Source of the DNA: Tenodera sinensis
Lineage: Eukaryota > Arthropoda > Insecta > Mantodea > Mantidae
Reading direction: 5' to 3'
DNA length: 64,000 bases
Assembly: GCA_030765045.1 (NCBI GenBank)
Contig: CM060967.1
Location: 120,975,434 to 121,039,433 of the forward strand
A program made the position numbers and the translations under genes. Shown one piece after another: positions 10,640 to 22,395 of this stretch. How positions within the stretch are numbered: position 1 is the stretch's first letter; the number at the start of each line of letters is the position of its first letter. The notes beneath the pieces were generated by a model, which was not told where the DNA came from, searched no databases, and was given only the letters and a program-made list of their open reading frames with translations.

Positions 10640-10904
10640 AATTTTTTTTTAATTCTTCCATTTATATCCCGCCTTTAACTGCAGAGGTCATATCGGCTAC
10701 CTTGCCTATTGGCAAATGGTGTTGGGTTTTTTGATCTTTGGGGGTTTTATATTTTGAATTCACACACACATTCACACTTCCAGACTCAGGGAAGGATGAG
10801 GAATAATCCTGGCTGGAGAAAAATTCCTACCCCCCTGCCGGGAATCGAACCCGGGACCCCTAGCACAGCAGGCAGGTGCTCTATCAACTGCGCCACAGCC
10901 AGTC
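10640..10904 (-). mobile_element. tRNA-derived SINE with A-rich tail
   Basis: Read on the minus strand, it starts GACTGGCTGTGGCGCAGTTG, with A box TGGCGCAGTTG. About 40 bases later comes GGTTCGATTCC, a perfect B box, inside CCCGGGTTCGATTCCCGG. The body continues to GGGATATAAATGGAAGAATT and an A-rich tail near 10640-10650. The tRNA-like part cannot form a proper anticodon stem and runs straight into a non-tRNA body, so it is a SINE. A diverged copy of the body lies at 18680-18800. Confidence 0.8.
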
Positions 10905-12128
10905 AAGTTCTAGGTTTGATGGCTTTAGAGAAATAGAAAAATTCTTTTAAAAATGTGACGTTTGGTAACGTTTTAACAATAAAGCTAACCTAACAAAACG
11001 TTGTGTAGACTTATTTTAATTACCATGTACTCTTTTATCACTTATAAATTACCTACATATGTAATTCATGCTGAAATTAGTCAAAAAAGTGTGGAGAACT
11101 TTTTACCATAAAAACAAAAAGTGACAATGGCAAGAATTTTTGCCTACTGGGTCCCCTTAAAGCAAGGAAATGATACTTGATTATATTGCATTTGTGTCGT
11201 AACGGGGTGTTTAGTCTTGAAAGACTGCTTGGATAAATCTGCCTGTACAGTAAACAATATGGACACTTAGGTCACAAACCGTGTAATTAATAAAATAGTT
11301 GACTATACTAGTGGTAACTACAAGCCATCACGTGAGTGAACCATTAATAACTGACCACATGGATTGCTTGATCATGTATTAACCTATTAACCCTACAACA
11401 GAAAAAAGGAGTAACAATGGAAACACACAGAAATCAATATATGGAACACTTTTTAATATGTACATATAAAATTAATGAAATATGAATGGATAATATTCAG
11501 TTTTATTCTAGAAATGTTAATACATACAGTGTATACATCCGCTGTCGATCAGGTTATAATGTTTAATTCGGGAACAATTCAAAACGCAGTACATGCATTG
11601 AATAAAGTAGCAATGAAATAGAAAATGAGGATTTCAACAACTAAAAGGTTGTGACAGTTATAGGCAAATGAAGTACAAGATTTAAATGTTTATAGGAAGT
11701 AGTATAATGGAACCAGCATATTTAACTGACTTATTAAAAACTATAGCGAGAAGACGCAGCAATAAAATTAGTTAAGTGATGTCAGTGACAAAATTATTGT
11801 AGTGAAGTTTGGGTTATGTCAACAGAAGGAAAAGGACTCAAGTGAATGTAATGAAATTCCCAAGGCTATTTCAAGATATATAAAAAGCTACCATAATGAT
11901 GAAGAAAAATGAGAAAAATTAAGAATTCATAACCTTTGACCAAGCAATAATATAAAACGAACTGAATAATCCATATAAACGAATGAAATCTGAAGTATTA
12001 CAACCATACCTTATGAGTCTAGTATCAGCATAGGTATATCATAAACATAATCAGAGTATAGAGAAGTATAAGAAAGTAACAAAATATGCACTTACGAGGG
12101 TAATGCAGAAAGTAAACAGTTTAGGTTT

Positions 12129-12132
<4 letters not shown>
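10905..12132. other. Unassigned AT-rich stretch
   Basis: No open frame of note and no recognised repeat. It ends at the long A-rich tract at 12133. Confidence 0.4.
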
Positions 12133-12170
<38 letters not shown>

Positions 12171-12220
12171 AAGAAAGAAAGAAAAAGAAAAAGAAAAAAA
12201 AGAAAGAAAGAAAGAAGAAG
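12133..12220. repeat. Poly(A) followed by (GAAA)n tract
   Basis: About 36 A residues followed by an imperfect GAAA/GAAAA repeat. It may be the decayed tail of a retroposon, but no body was recognised to its left. Confidence 0.9.
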
Positions 12221-12748
12221 GCACATAACTTACAAAAATGAAGCTTTATATATTCTAAAACAAAAACAAAATTTAAATGAAAACTTAAAGACTAAAACCT
12301 TCACTTATTTAAGTACTGCTGCAAGTTCTTAAAAACTCCAAACATGTTTCGTAATGAAAATGTGATGAACTCGTCATGAAACATATCGCCAGGGCAAGCC
12401 ACTAGCATGTATAAAACACGTCATATTATCACATATTTAAAGTCCGGCTTTCTCTAATATATAGTAGAAGAAGCTTTGACATTTTCCATCTACTTTATCT
12501 TAACCAGACCGTCCTGGAGAGATCACAAGTTCTTAAACTCAAATCCACTGATCTTCCATGTGCAGGTGTGTTTAGTGAAGTTCATCAGTAAAATCTGAAT
12601 TTCACAACTTAAAAATTGACAAACACATATGAATGGTATCTGTTTAGGGAAATTAAATACAGCAACATCTTCAGAAGTTCACATTAAGCTCAGATTAGTG
12701 CAAAAATACCATTGTGCTGCGGCTTAGCTTATTAAAAAGGAAAACCTC

Positions 12749-13183
12749 TTGAAATGTCTGCTGACAATAAGCTGTACAACTGCTAGGAATAATAATCTAA
12801 TGACACTTAGGACAATAATAACAACAAAAATCACTGAGCTCCACGCAACCTCATTGCAGAGCTATAAAATGGCTGCTAGAGATAAGTACAGCCGCTTCCA
12901 AATGTTTTCCGACGCACGCGGGACGCGCCGTGGAGACGGAAGAGCTAAAGGTTATCGAGTAGTCAGTCCAGACCAGAGCCGTCTCATGTGGTTTACCTGT
13001 CTCATGAGTTTGATAGCTCTTATGCTAACATTTTCCTGTTTCAACAAAATAAACTATCATGGCAACTGGCTTCTTAGGGACTTGGGTTCTAAGTCAATGA
13101 AGATAGGAATGTTGCATAAATCTGTATGCAAAAATATTTTCGGGAGTATGGGCACAATAAACACTACATATTATTATAAATGA
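12749..13183 (+). CDS. Uncharacterised 144-codon open frame
   Basis: I do not recognise this product. The frame is open for 144 codons. A more plausible internal start is ATG at 12869, directly after TATAAA, giving about 104 residues. From there the sequence is basic and CpG-rich for about 35 codons (DARGTRRGDGRAKG), followed by a hydrophobic run that could span a membrane (LMWFTCLMSLIALMLTFSCF). The GC-rich stretch stands out from its AT-rich surroundings. There is no neighbouring operon or visible poly(A) signal to support it. It could be a chance frame, an exon with flanking intron, or an old gene copy. Confidence 0.2.
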   Translation: MKCLLTISCTTARNNNLMTLRTIITTKITELHATSLQSYKMAARDKYSRFQMFSDARGTRRGDGRAKGYRVVSPDQSRLMWFTCLMSLIALMLTFSCFNKINYHGNWLLRDLGSKSMKIGMLHKSVCKNIFGSMGTINTTYYYK

Positions 13184-13210
13184 TGTCTTACACGATATTA
13201 GGCAACGTAG

Positions 13211-13221
13211 GCGCGCGCGCG

Positions 13222-13259
<38 letters not shown>
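13211..13259. repeat. (GC)n-(AC)n compound microsatellite
   Basis: Ten GC units followed directly by about fourteen AC units. Alternating purine-pyrimidine DNA of this type is a classic left-handed (Z) DNA former. Confidence 0.95.
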
Positions 13260-13262
<3 letters not shown>

Positions 13263-13341
13263 GCACGAGCGCGCTCACGCACACACAGGTATCTTTTTTA
13301 CCAAGCTTGTGGGCGTTTCCTAATATCACATGTTTATGATC

Positions 13342-13761
<420 letters not shown>

Positions 13762-14942
13762 TTTGTTAATGGGAAACTGAATATGCAAAATAAATAAACC
13801 TCTTTTGCTATCCGATTTTTCCTGAAATAGTCCAGCGTTATAGTTATGGGCCAATCCGCGTCAAATTGCACACCCGTAAAACACGACTTTTTCGTAGGAG
13901 GTTCAAAACTTTTTTATGAATAATAGGCATCAAATAAGTAGACCCGTATTTTTTTATTTCCGTATTTTTAAATTACTTGCTTAGTTATGGCTATTAGAAA
14001 TTAAGCAATTTCTGCGCGTACCGTATTTTAAAATCACTTATTACTCTATGTTGATGAGCTGATGAAAGAGGCAAAAGCTATGGATTCGCCAATTCCTATG
14101 GATTCCAGTCAAGGTCAGGGGGCAAGAACGATGGGTCCAGCTGTGCTTTAATTTACACTCCTTCATTCCTTTGTCAAAAACTGAAGCTTTAGTAAAACAA
14201 TTTTCTTTCGAAAAAGGAGGTAAAGCTTTGTGTTGTATGGAAACATTAGTTTAAAATGCATATTTTAAAAACATTTTGAAGATGCTAATAGTGTACATAT
14301 AAAAGTGTCAGCTAGCAGTGTTATCCTTATTGTACTGTTGTAACGTTCATGGAACCTCAAGCAGTGGACAGTTGCCATAATGGAAGGTGGCAATTGTGTG
14401 GGGTTACGTTAGCCGTCGCCGCTGCCACGCAAGTCCGCTGCACTGATTTGCAAGTAAGTTAATTACAACTGAACTATTAGAGACTCCATTCTGATTTTTT
14501 CTGAGAATATTGAATAAACTTCACGGTAATTTTACTTTTTTTCTCCAGATTTTTAAATGGTCTAGTTTATGTTATTATCTAACTTTAAAACTTTAAACGT
14601 ATAAAATATAATATTAATAATAATTAATAAAATTTTCTAATAAATACCTCACGAAATACTGTGATTTTTTTTTAATTTGAGCCAAAGATCAAATAATTTG
14701 CATCATTACAATCGGAGGTATTATTGATCGAAGAGTGAGGAGCGCGCGATTTTTGGGACATTTCAAAAATTAATATCTGCCAAAATAAATTTTTTTATAA
14801 AACGAAGAAACACGTGTCAAATATATTTTGTTCCAAAACACCAAAAAGATTTCAAGAAAATCTGAGAGATCAAGGTCATTTTTTGCCATATTTTGTGCGA
14901 TATTATTGCTATTATCCTTGTCGTTGTTATTGCTATTTATTA
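13762..14942. other. Unassigned spacer between two large microsatellites
   Basis: Contains GGCCAATCCGCGTCAAATTG near 13850 and a modestly GC-rich patch at 14380-14450 (CCGTCGCCGCTGCCACGC). No frame, tRNA or repeat partner was identified. Confidence 0.4.
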
Positions 14943-14983
<41 letters not shown>

Positions 14984-15598
14984 TATTATTATTACTATTA
15001 TTATTATTACTATTATTATTATTACTATTATTATTATTACTATTATTATTATTACTATTATTATTATTACTATTATTATTATTACTATTATTATTATTAT
15101 TACTATTATTATTATTATTACTATTATTATTATTACTATTATTATTATTATTACTATTATTATTATTACTATTATTATTATTACTATTATTATTATTACT
15201 ATTATTATTATTACTATTATTATTATTACTATTATTATTATTACTATTATTATTATTACTATTATTATTATTACTATTATTATTATTATTACTATTATTA
15301 TTATTACTATTATTATTATTACTATTATTATTATTATTACTATTATTATTATTATTACTATTATTATTATTACTATTATTATTATTACTATTATTATTAT
15401 TACTATTATTATTACTATTATTATTATTACTATTATTATTATTACTATTATTATTACTATTATTATTACTATTATTATTACTATTATTATTACTATTATT
15501 ATTACTATTATTATTACTATTATTATTACTATTATTATTACTATTATTACTACTATTATTACTATTATTACTACTATTATTACTATTATTACTATTAC

Positions 15599-15664
<66 letters not shown>
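14943..15664. repeat. Higher-order TTA minisatellite with a 15-bp period
   Basis: A tract of about 720 bases of ATT triplets in which a C replaces a T at regular spacing. The main unit is TATTATTATTATTAC (15 bp), with 18-bp and, near the right end, 12- and 9-bp variants. It fades into pure TTA after about 15600. The long Ile/Thr and Tyr frames over it are artefacts. Confidence 0.95.
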
Positions 15665-15666
<2 letters not shown>

Positions 15667-16121
15667 GTATATTATTACATTTGAAATTTCTATGACGACG
15701 CTGAACAAGCAAATTATTAAGTCCAGAAGCAATTCCATAATTAGAAAAACAGATCACATCATTAATTTTATATTTTCCACGCAGAAAATTAATATTTATA
15801 CAGGTTATCTGGATGTTGAAGGGTCGTATGATAGCACGACTTGATTTTATCTCGGTAGTTTAGTTTGTATTAAACGGTAGACGAACCAAAACGTGCGTGC
15901 ATAGCTTGGGATACACCCTCAAATAATGCTGTCATGGGACGTTTAGCTTCGGTAAACATATACGAGGTGTTCTATAAGTCTATGGAGTTGTGCAATAGAC
16001 AAATCGGAGATAGAAGGATGATTCTACTTGACTTTTACAGGCGTAGTTGAATTAGATTCTGAAGCTGGTGATAGTAATATACCAATGTCCTGTATAAAAG
16101 GAAAACTAATGATCTGCGATT

Positions 16122-16936
16122 ATTGTCTCTTCTAGTAAGTAGAGAAAGTATTGTATTCCACCGAAAAATTCGATGTCGAGATTTCACCGGAAATATATGC
16201 TTTGAGGCCCGCTGGATTAAAAAAAAAAAAAAAAGCATTTTTAGAAAAAGTACGCGCGCGCGTGTCTGTGGCAGTCTATAGATAGCATAACTCAAAAACG
16301 AAAATTCTGTTAAAAACCAAAGTTGGTATTTCAGTATAATCTCCTTCAAGGATGCGACACGAAGATTTTGAAGAAAATTACTCTAACCTAAACTACCCTT
16401 TACATGGAAAAGTTTTCGAAAATGTTTATTTTCTTGAAAATGGCTCTAACGAGTTTGATTAAAATGACATACGTTTAAGATATTTTTATGACAAATAAAA
16501 TATGCATATTTAATTTTCTGACTATAGCCTATGCAGTCTGGATGACTATTGAATAACTCGTAAACCGTAAGAGATAGACGAAGTCTTAACATACAACAAA
16601 TGTGAATCTCGCTAGAACACACAATTTATGTCTAAATAAATTCTTTTATAGAGTGAACCGTTTCGGAATACTTTAACATTCCTCAAATGCAACATCGTTG
16701 TTCATTTTTTATATGTTAACCGTGCAAAGAGAATGGACTCTCAAAGCTTTAAAACATTGGACTATGGCTCAAAGCCTATTGTATTCCCATATTCCTCTTA
16801 CACCTACAAGGAAATAAGCAATAAGATAATTTCTGCAAATTTTTATCACAACTAACACGAAGAAGATATAGGATTAAGAATCTGTAAGAATAGCTAATAG
16901 AAGAGTAGAGAAAGTCATGTGAGTGCAACCCATCAA
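16122..16936 (+). repeat. DR1 repeat, near-complete copy
   Basis: Begins with TCTTCTAGTAAGTAGAGAAAG, then ATTCCACCGAAAAATTCGAT and TCGAGATTTCACCGGAAATA. It passes through GCATAACTCAAAAACGAAAA and GCGACACGAAGATTTTGAAG, and ends with AGAGTAGAGAAAGTCATGTG. The same blocks occur in the same order in the copies at 32.4 and 58.4 kb and, reversed, at 63.3 kb. There is no intact frame. An A15 run and a CGCGCGCG tract lie inside. Confidence 0.85.
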
Positions 16937-17661
16937 ATTTTCAATAAGGGTTCATAATCGCAAAATATGTGTAATCCCTCTACTCTAGCATAGTTATCTA
17001 ATTCTTGATATAAACTCCAGAGTCTACACGATTACAGAACAATTTATCCAGTTATACTGCACAGACACAAATAAATTTGTCAGCCAGTGGGAGTCTTTGG
17101 TAATAATGGATGCAACAACAGCTATTGGCGACTATTAAGTGCGTGTTATTAAACTGAAACACTCCTGCACCTCATCGGTCTAATTAATTAGGTACATCAC
17201 TTCATGAAAACCATAAACAACTATATTCATTATAATTATTTACGTTAAATGTAATAGAATTGACATGACTTTTCATTATGTGTAAGCTTAAGAGAAGGTG
17301 GATAACATTAAACTGTTTGATCATAGAGAATGTAAAGAATGGTTGGGGTACAGCTGTTAAAACATTTTTAGCCATAAGTATGAATGAGGTAATGAAAAAA
17401 TATCTGTTTTTGATATGAAGTTCATTTACGGTATTTTCTAAATCTGTGATATGCATCTACCCAGAGAATGTTTGAAATTACAATTACAGCAACATAGTAA
17501 AGGTACAGGCAGTCTCGTCTGCAAGGCACGTTTCTACAAGGGCATCATAGCACACTAATCTACAGTTTGTTATTCATTTGCGGGCTAATTGACACATGGA
17601 GAGAACGAGCGTTTGTAGATATAATCATGCTCTTAACAGCTGCTTGCTAGTGTTTCATATA
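16937..17661. other. Unassigned AT-rich stretch
   Basis: No recognised element. The frame at 17202-17456 on the minus strand has no similarity that I can see. Confidence 0.4.
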
Positions 17662-18390
17662 TACAGGTGTCCCAAAATTAGACCGAGAAAGCTTGGGAGC
17701 TGATAGATAACATTATTTTAAACACCTTTTGTTAAGGTAAGTTTTGGCTGCGACGCTTCGTTTAAGCGCTAGACGACCTAAAATCATAGATTACTGCCTC
17801 CAAACCAGCTGAACTACGAGTATTTACGGCAAAATCAACAGTGCAAATTAATTCTGCGTTTATCTTAGTAAGGCACACAATCTTAATCCAAGAAACAAGC
17901 ACAGAACACAAACAAAACACAAACATTTCATTGTTTACAGTTAATCACAGATTTAGTATTCGAACTTAGACCAACAACATTTTTAACCAGAGAAATGTCT
18001 GGTGTCTTTGTGAGACTACGGCGGAATAGGGCACGTCAATGCACTCTTTGTGCTAATCGCAATGGGCGTGCGTTCCAACATTTACTTTGCATAGTAAAGC
18101 TATGGTTAACTGTAAACAATGAGATGTTTGTGTTTTGTTTATATGTTTGATGTTTGTTTCTTGGATTAACATTGTGTGCTTTACTAAGATAAGTGCAATA
18201 GTAATTTGCATTGTTGATTTTGTCGTAAACAACTGGGTGGGAGGCAGTAATCCATGACACTAACTCGTCTAGCTCTTAAACGAAGTACCGCAGCAAAAAA
18301 AAAAAAAAAAACTTCCCTTAACAAAATGTGTCTAAAATAGTGAGCTATCAGCTCCCAAAGTTTGTCGCTCTAATTTTGGGACACTCTGTA
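17662..18390. mobile_element. Long fold-back element with arms of about 300 bp
   Basis: Left end TACAGGTGTCCCAAAATTAG mirrors the right end, whose reverse complement is TACAGAGTGTCCCAAAATTA. Matching continues inward for about 300 bases on each side: GGGAGCTGATAG, TTTTGTTAAGG, CTTCGTTTAAG, GATTACTGCCTCC, ACAAAATCAAC or GCAAAATCAAC, CTTAGTAA, AATCCAAGAAACAA, ACAAAACACAAACAT and TTGTTTACAGTTAA all occur on both arms, inverted. Only about 100 bases in the centre are unpaired. TA at both borders suggests a TA target duplication. The right arm carries a poly(A) run (18295-18311) absent from the left arm. No transposase is encoded. Confidence 0.8.
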
Positions 18391-18679
18391 TATGTATTAG
18401 GTTGCAGATCTTTTACCGAAACCAGCGCTTACTCATGTCATGTAAACCGAGTTACTACTCTGAAAAGCTTTTAAACTAAAAGTTTTGCAGCTGCATCCAT
18501 TCCCGTTATATAGTTCATGGATTAATTCCTGGAATATATCTGTTTTATTTATTGCTTCATTTGTATCGTTCCCTTTTACTTCTATGGTGTATAAGGAAAG
18601 TTTTACTTGAGAAACAACTTATGACGTTACTACTCGAGTTGTAGCCCTTAAATATTGTTTACTATTAAACATGTTCATA

Positions 18680-18800
18680 TTCACTCACATTCATACTTCC
18701 AAGCTCTGGAGGGTAGGAAACGATTCTGGTGAAAGAAAAATTCACCCGGGAATTTAACCTGGGACGTTTGCCTCGAGGTGTCAGAACGTTGACCACTTGA
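18680..18800 (-). mobile_element. Diverged SINE copy (same family as 10.64 kb)
   Basis: TTCACTCACATTCATACTTC, GGAGGGTAGGAAACGATTCT and GAAAGAAAAATTCACCCGGG parallel TTCACACACACATTCACACTTC, GGAAGGATGAGGAATAATCC and GGAGAAAAATTCCTACCCCC of the 10.64-10.90 kb copy. The minus-strand B box is decayed to GGTTAAATTCC. Confidence 0.6.
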
Positions 18801-19266
18801 ATGGTCAATCGAATATTATTGAAGAACTATAAGTACAGCTTGTCTAAAACATCATGAGAGCTCCCCTTCTGAATCAATAAGAGAGATGGGGGACAGTGTT
18901 CCACCTGCCGTGAATGTGATAAGTACAATGCCTTGTACATGCGACTTCCTCTGAGCTCCGATAACACTTCTAATCCCTTACTCTTCCGCCATTTTCACCA
19001 CTTCTCATTTTTGCTCTCTGACGCATATGGAGTGTCAAGACGTTTTACACAAGCTGTAAGCATAAATATATGTACAAAGAAATTATCCGTTTCAGTAGAT
19101 TAATACAGTAGAGAAAGTTGGCACAAACCTTTCTGAGCTCGTCATGACATTCGAATTTGAACACATTTTCGCTTAGAGGATTTCTCTCCTCATTTTTTCT
19201 GTTACACCCAAGAATGACCTACTTCTTGTTAAAATTCTCATTGAAAAGTTCCTTGAAAGAATAATA
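18801..19266. other. Unassigned intronic sequence
   Basis: No feature recognised between the SINE copy and the inverted pair. Confidence 0.4.
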
Positions 19267-19498
19267 ATGAATGGTGGATTCTTATGGGCTGATCTGCTGG
19301 CATTTAGACGTCAAGACGTTTCGTCCACATCTACGGTGAACATCATCAGTGGCGTGGTCTCAATATTTAGCCACAACTGACTAAAGAAAACTTACTTCGC
19401 CAAGAAGATATTCACCGCAGAAGTGGAAGAAACGTCTGGACATCAAAATACCAGCAAACCACGGCTTATCAGCCCTGAAGAATCCAGCAGATATTCAT
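19267..19498. mobile_element. Inverted pair of about 90-bp arms with hammerhead-like core
   Basis: The left arm (19267-19355) and the right arm (19397-19498) are inverted copies: ATGAATGGTGGATTCTTATG mirrors a right arm whose reverse complement starts ATGAATATCTGCTGGATTCT, and both continue through GCTGGCATTT/GCTGGTATTT, GACGTTTC and CGGTGAA. The left arm has lost about 12 bases. The minus strand of the left arm carries a CTGATGA...GAAA...GTC arrangement typical of the short hammerhead motifs reported in Penelope-like retroelements. No reverse transcriptase is present. Confidence 0.55.
19307..19349 (-). ncRNA. Candidate degenerate hammerhead ribozyme motif
   Basis: Minus strand, in order: CTGATGA (19349-19343), one extra T, stem II GTTCAC (19341-19336) pairing with GTGGAC (19328-19323) including one G-T wobble, GAAA (19322-19319), a 4-bp stem III CGTC/GACG with a 2-base loop (19318-19309), and the trinucleotide GTC at the expected cleavage position (19309-19307). 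The core and cleavage triplet are conserved. The bulged T next to the core and the lack of an obvious stem I argue that it is weakened or dead. Confidence 0.35.
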
Positions 19499-19600
19499 TT
19501 TTCTTACTGGCCGTGAAAGCTTACGATTGCTCATTCCTTGGAAGAGTTCATCAGTCCATGCCAACTCACTCTAAAGAGGAATTTGCGGGAGTGAACTTAC

Positions 19601-19818
19601 CATTTCTTCATCCATGTGGGAGTCCACGAGATCGCCGCGGGATAACCTCTGCATGGACTGGTGGCGCCGCATGGTGGCCGCTTCACTCTCCAGCATTTCC
19701 TGGTCTTCCTTCATGTCGAAGCTGCGACTGAGCTTGTGCGCCAACTCCTGCAATGACCGGTCTCGAGAGCTCACCCCTACATTACTAACAGACTCTAGAG
19801 GGCAGCCCGAAGAGCTAC
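19601..19818 (-). CDS. dysc: Likely whirlin/Dyschronic-like exon upstream of the PDZ exons
   Basis: The minus-strand open frame ends at a clear donor: ATG at 19601-19603 is followed by GTAAGTTCAC. It is in phase 0, which matches the phase-0 start of the exon at 5990. Readable blocks are RDRSLQELAHKLSRSFDMK, then MRRHQSMQRLSRGDLVDS, then HMDEEM. The composition is charged, helical and Ser-rich with no PDZ core, like the linker before the last PDZ in whirlin proteins. The coding frame stays open upstream to about 19818, where GGTGCAG could be the acceptor; AATGTAG at about 19778 or ATTGCAG at about 19755 are alternatives, and none has a strong pyrimidine tract. Higher GC and CpG content than the surroundings supports coding. 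Membership in this gene is inferred from strand, phase and order, and other small exons may lie in the 13.6-kb intron to 5990. Confidence 0.6.
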
Positions 19819-21960
19819 CTGCACCTATCGGTTCTTTGTCTTACTGTTTTCCTCTAAGGAATCAGCGATCAAAACGTAAAAACTGAATTTATTTTTGTTA
19901 AATCTTAACGATAATTTAAAAGAAACAAAACAAGTTAAAACAGATATCTTTTATCTTTTAGACGTATTAAGCAAACCCATGGGAGGCATTTTAATTTGAA
20001 ACAATTAAATTTAATTTGCATGGAGAAACTTATTCTCCTAAAATTTTAAAACCTTCATCAGATCATTAAAAGCCTGAAGTTGAGAGTTAAATAAAACCGG
20101 ACGGTATGTATTTGCTGATGCTAGAGTCTGAATGATAAATCCCTATGTACTCTCACTGTACTTATATAAAATCGTTTTAGAGAACATAAAATAATGTAAT
20201 AGTGACCAAATATTTGAACACTTTGATACGTAGCTATTAGCTGTGTTTCAAGTGTACTGATCTGCATACACTGAAACACATTTCGCAACAATTTCTGCTT
20301 TCATATTTACTAAGCCTTCTTTTAAACCATACAAAGTCTTTTAATACTAATCCTAGTAGATTACTGTTGACATTGCTTATTAATTTCAACTTATTTATTC
20401 ATTAACTATTCGCACAATGGTTTTATATGACCACAAAATGCAATATTATTGTTTTAAAAAGCTTTGTCTTCTCCAAATGTATTATAAATTCTTCTTTTTA
20501 CAGATTCCTTAATTTAGAATGAAAGTAATGGCTTGAATAAAATAAAAGTAAATGTTCTGTTTATTTCATTTTTCACTATTTTGTTGGAAAGTTCATATTT
20601 GCAATGCATTGTGGTTTTTGGCATCCACAATACAGTGTTAGGTAGTAAATTACATTTAAATTTAGGTGGTGTTTTCTTTGCAAAGCCGTTTTCCATTTAA
20701 ACCCAACGACTTATTTGTTCTCAAGCTGAGAGATAACCGGTGAATCAACTGCTCTTTTGTTTCCTTAACTATGCTAACCGTAGATTATCAACTTATATGA
20801 AAACAGCGTCTCTGCCCACATAAAAGATCCCTATGGGTCCTTGTTGACATATTTACTCTCGGGTGAATAAAAAAAATTTTATAGAACCTTTTTGGCTTTC
20901 GTTTGGTCCACTTGATTTGGCATCCAATACAGTGGGTTCGAAGATATCGATGATTTAAGCCACGTTTTTTAATCGCTTATCAATTGAGTCGACAGGTTAA
21001 CACAGAAACTAATTGCAATAAGATAACTATTAATACGGTGTGTCCACTGATTTGGAGTAATATTTATTTATACAATGATTATAATTTTTCAAGTGTGCAT
21101 AGGAGATTACGACAAATATTGGTTAGGATTCTTTCCGATGTTAAAAATATTAGACAATATAAACTAGTTGTGGCCTTCATACAACAATTTAAGGGGAAAT
21201 AGCCAATTCAGTGCATTGTGCATATTTGTAAGTTTCAGACTGCAAAAATTACAGTCCGTGCCATACCATGTTGAACACCGTCTCTTTAGTTGCAACCACC
21301 TTGTATTATTCAACGTGCTATCTGGGTTTAGAGATACACCTCGAGTTGGCTTTCGCATATGGTTTATTAAATCTTATGCCCACCGTTTCTGTTTTCAACT
21401 GATTTTGACACTGGGTAAGGTGGTTCACTCGGAAGATTTCGGAGGTCGTGGCAGATTATGCTGGTAACGAAAGCTTATAAAATTGACTAGAGAACCTTTT
21501 CAGATGTAATAGAAGGGTCATTTCTCATGAGATGGATTTAAACCTAAGGTACATGGCCCACATAAATAAAAGCAACCCGAAAATGTGTGATGTACTTGGT
21601 ATTTCCCTTTTCTACGAGTCCATTTATTAACTTAGTTGAGTTTTATTCTTTTCTTTGTTGAATTGCGTTTGCGCAGCAAAAAAGGAGCTACTTTTGTTTT
21701 ATATTTACTGGGTGGAAGACGTTCAGATTTAATACACTTAGAAAATGAAACAAATGAAATGTTAGAATAGCTTTTAATTTATGAATGCTTATTTCAGCGG
21801 AAGAAAGGACATTTTACAATTCATTGATGGAATTATAGCTTCCATACACAATGCTGAAGACAACAGCCGATCTACTGTTTTCCTATTCTATTGCTTAATA
21901 TTCAAGGTAGGGGAATAAATGTATTTCATGGGAAATACCCATTTTAAGTTACTCTACTAC
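19819..21960. other. Unassigned stretch upstream of the 19.6-kb exon
   Basis: AT-rich. Overlapping frames on both strands at 21164-21467 look like chance. No repeat or element recognised. Confidence 0.4.
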
Positions 21961-22395
21961 GTACTTACAGAAAGTATAGGAAGTATTTTATTCCACCCAA
22001 AATTCGATATCGAGATTTCACCGGAAATATATGTTTTGAGACCTGAATAAAAAAACAATTTTTAGAAAAAGGTATATGCTGTGTTTATGTGTGTCTGTCT
22101 GTCAGTCTGTCTGTGAACTGCATAACTCTAAAACAGAAAAACTTTTAAATACCAAACTTAAATACCAAGCATATTCCAAGGATGCCACACAAGATTTTGA
22201 AGAAAATCTCTCCCAGTCAGACTACCATTTACACGGAAAAATTTTCAAACATTTTGATTTTCTCACCAAGAACTTTAACGATTTTAATTAAAATGACATA
22301 TGTTGAAGACTTTTTGAATACAAACGAAATGTATATCTTCAATAACCTGAGAAAAGCCTCGGAAGTCACCTTTATTACGACTGACTTTTGTATAA
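21961..22395 (+). repeat. DR1 repeat copy, left half (split copy)
   Basis: Contains AAAATTCGATATCGAGATTT, CACCGGAAATATATG, GCATAACTCTAAAACAGAAA, GGATGCCACACAAGATTTTG and the following DR1 blocks. It stops at ACTTTTGTATAA (22384-22395) and resumes at 23586 after an insertion. Confidence 0.8.

Noticed and set aside
10833..10904. A tRNA gene on the minus strand
   Set aside because: A and B boxes are good but the anticodon stem does not pair and the sequence continues into a SINE body with A-rich tail.
14943..15664. Regular spacing suggestive of a CRISPR-like array
   Set aside because: Units are a 15-base variant of TTA with no unique spacers; this is a eukaryotic minisatellite.
14814..15844. 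Frames of 270-340 codons of Ile/Thr, Tyr or Ile/Val
   Set aside because: They fall on the TTA minisatellite at 14943-15664; composition is purely repeat-driven.
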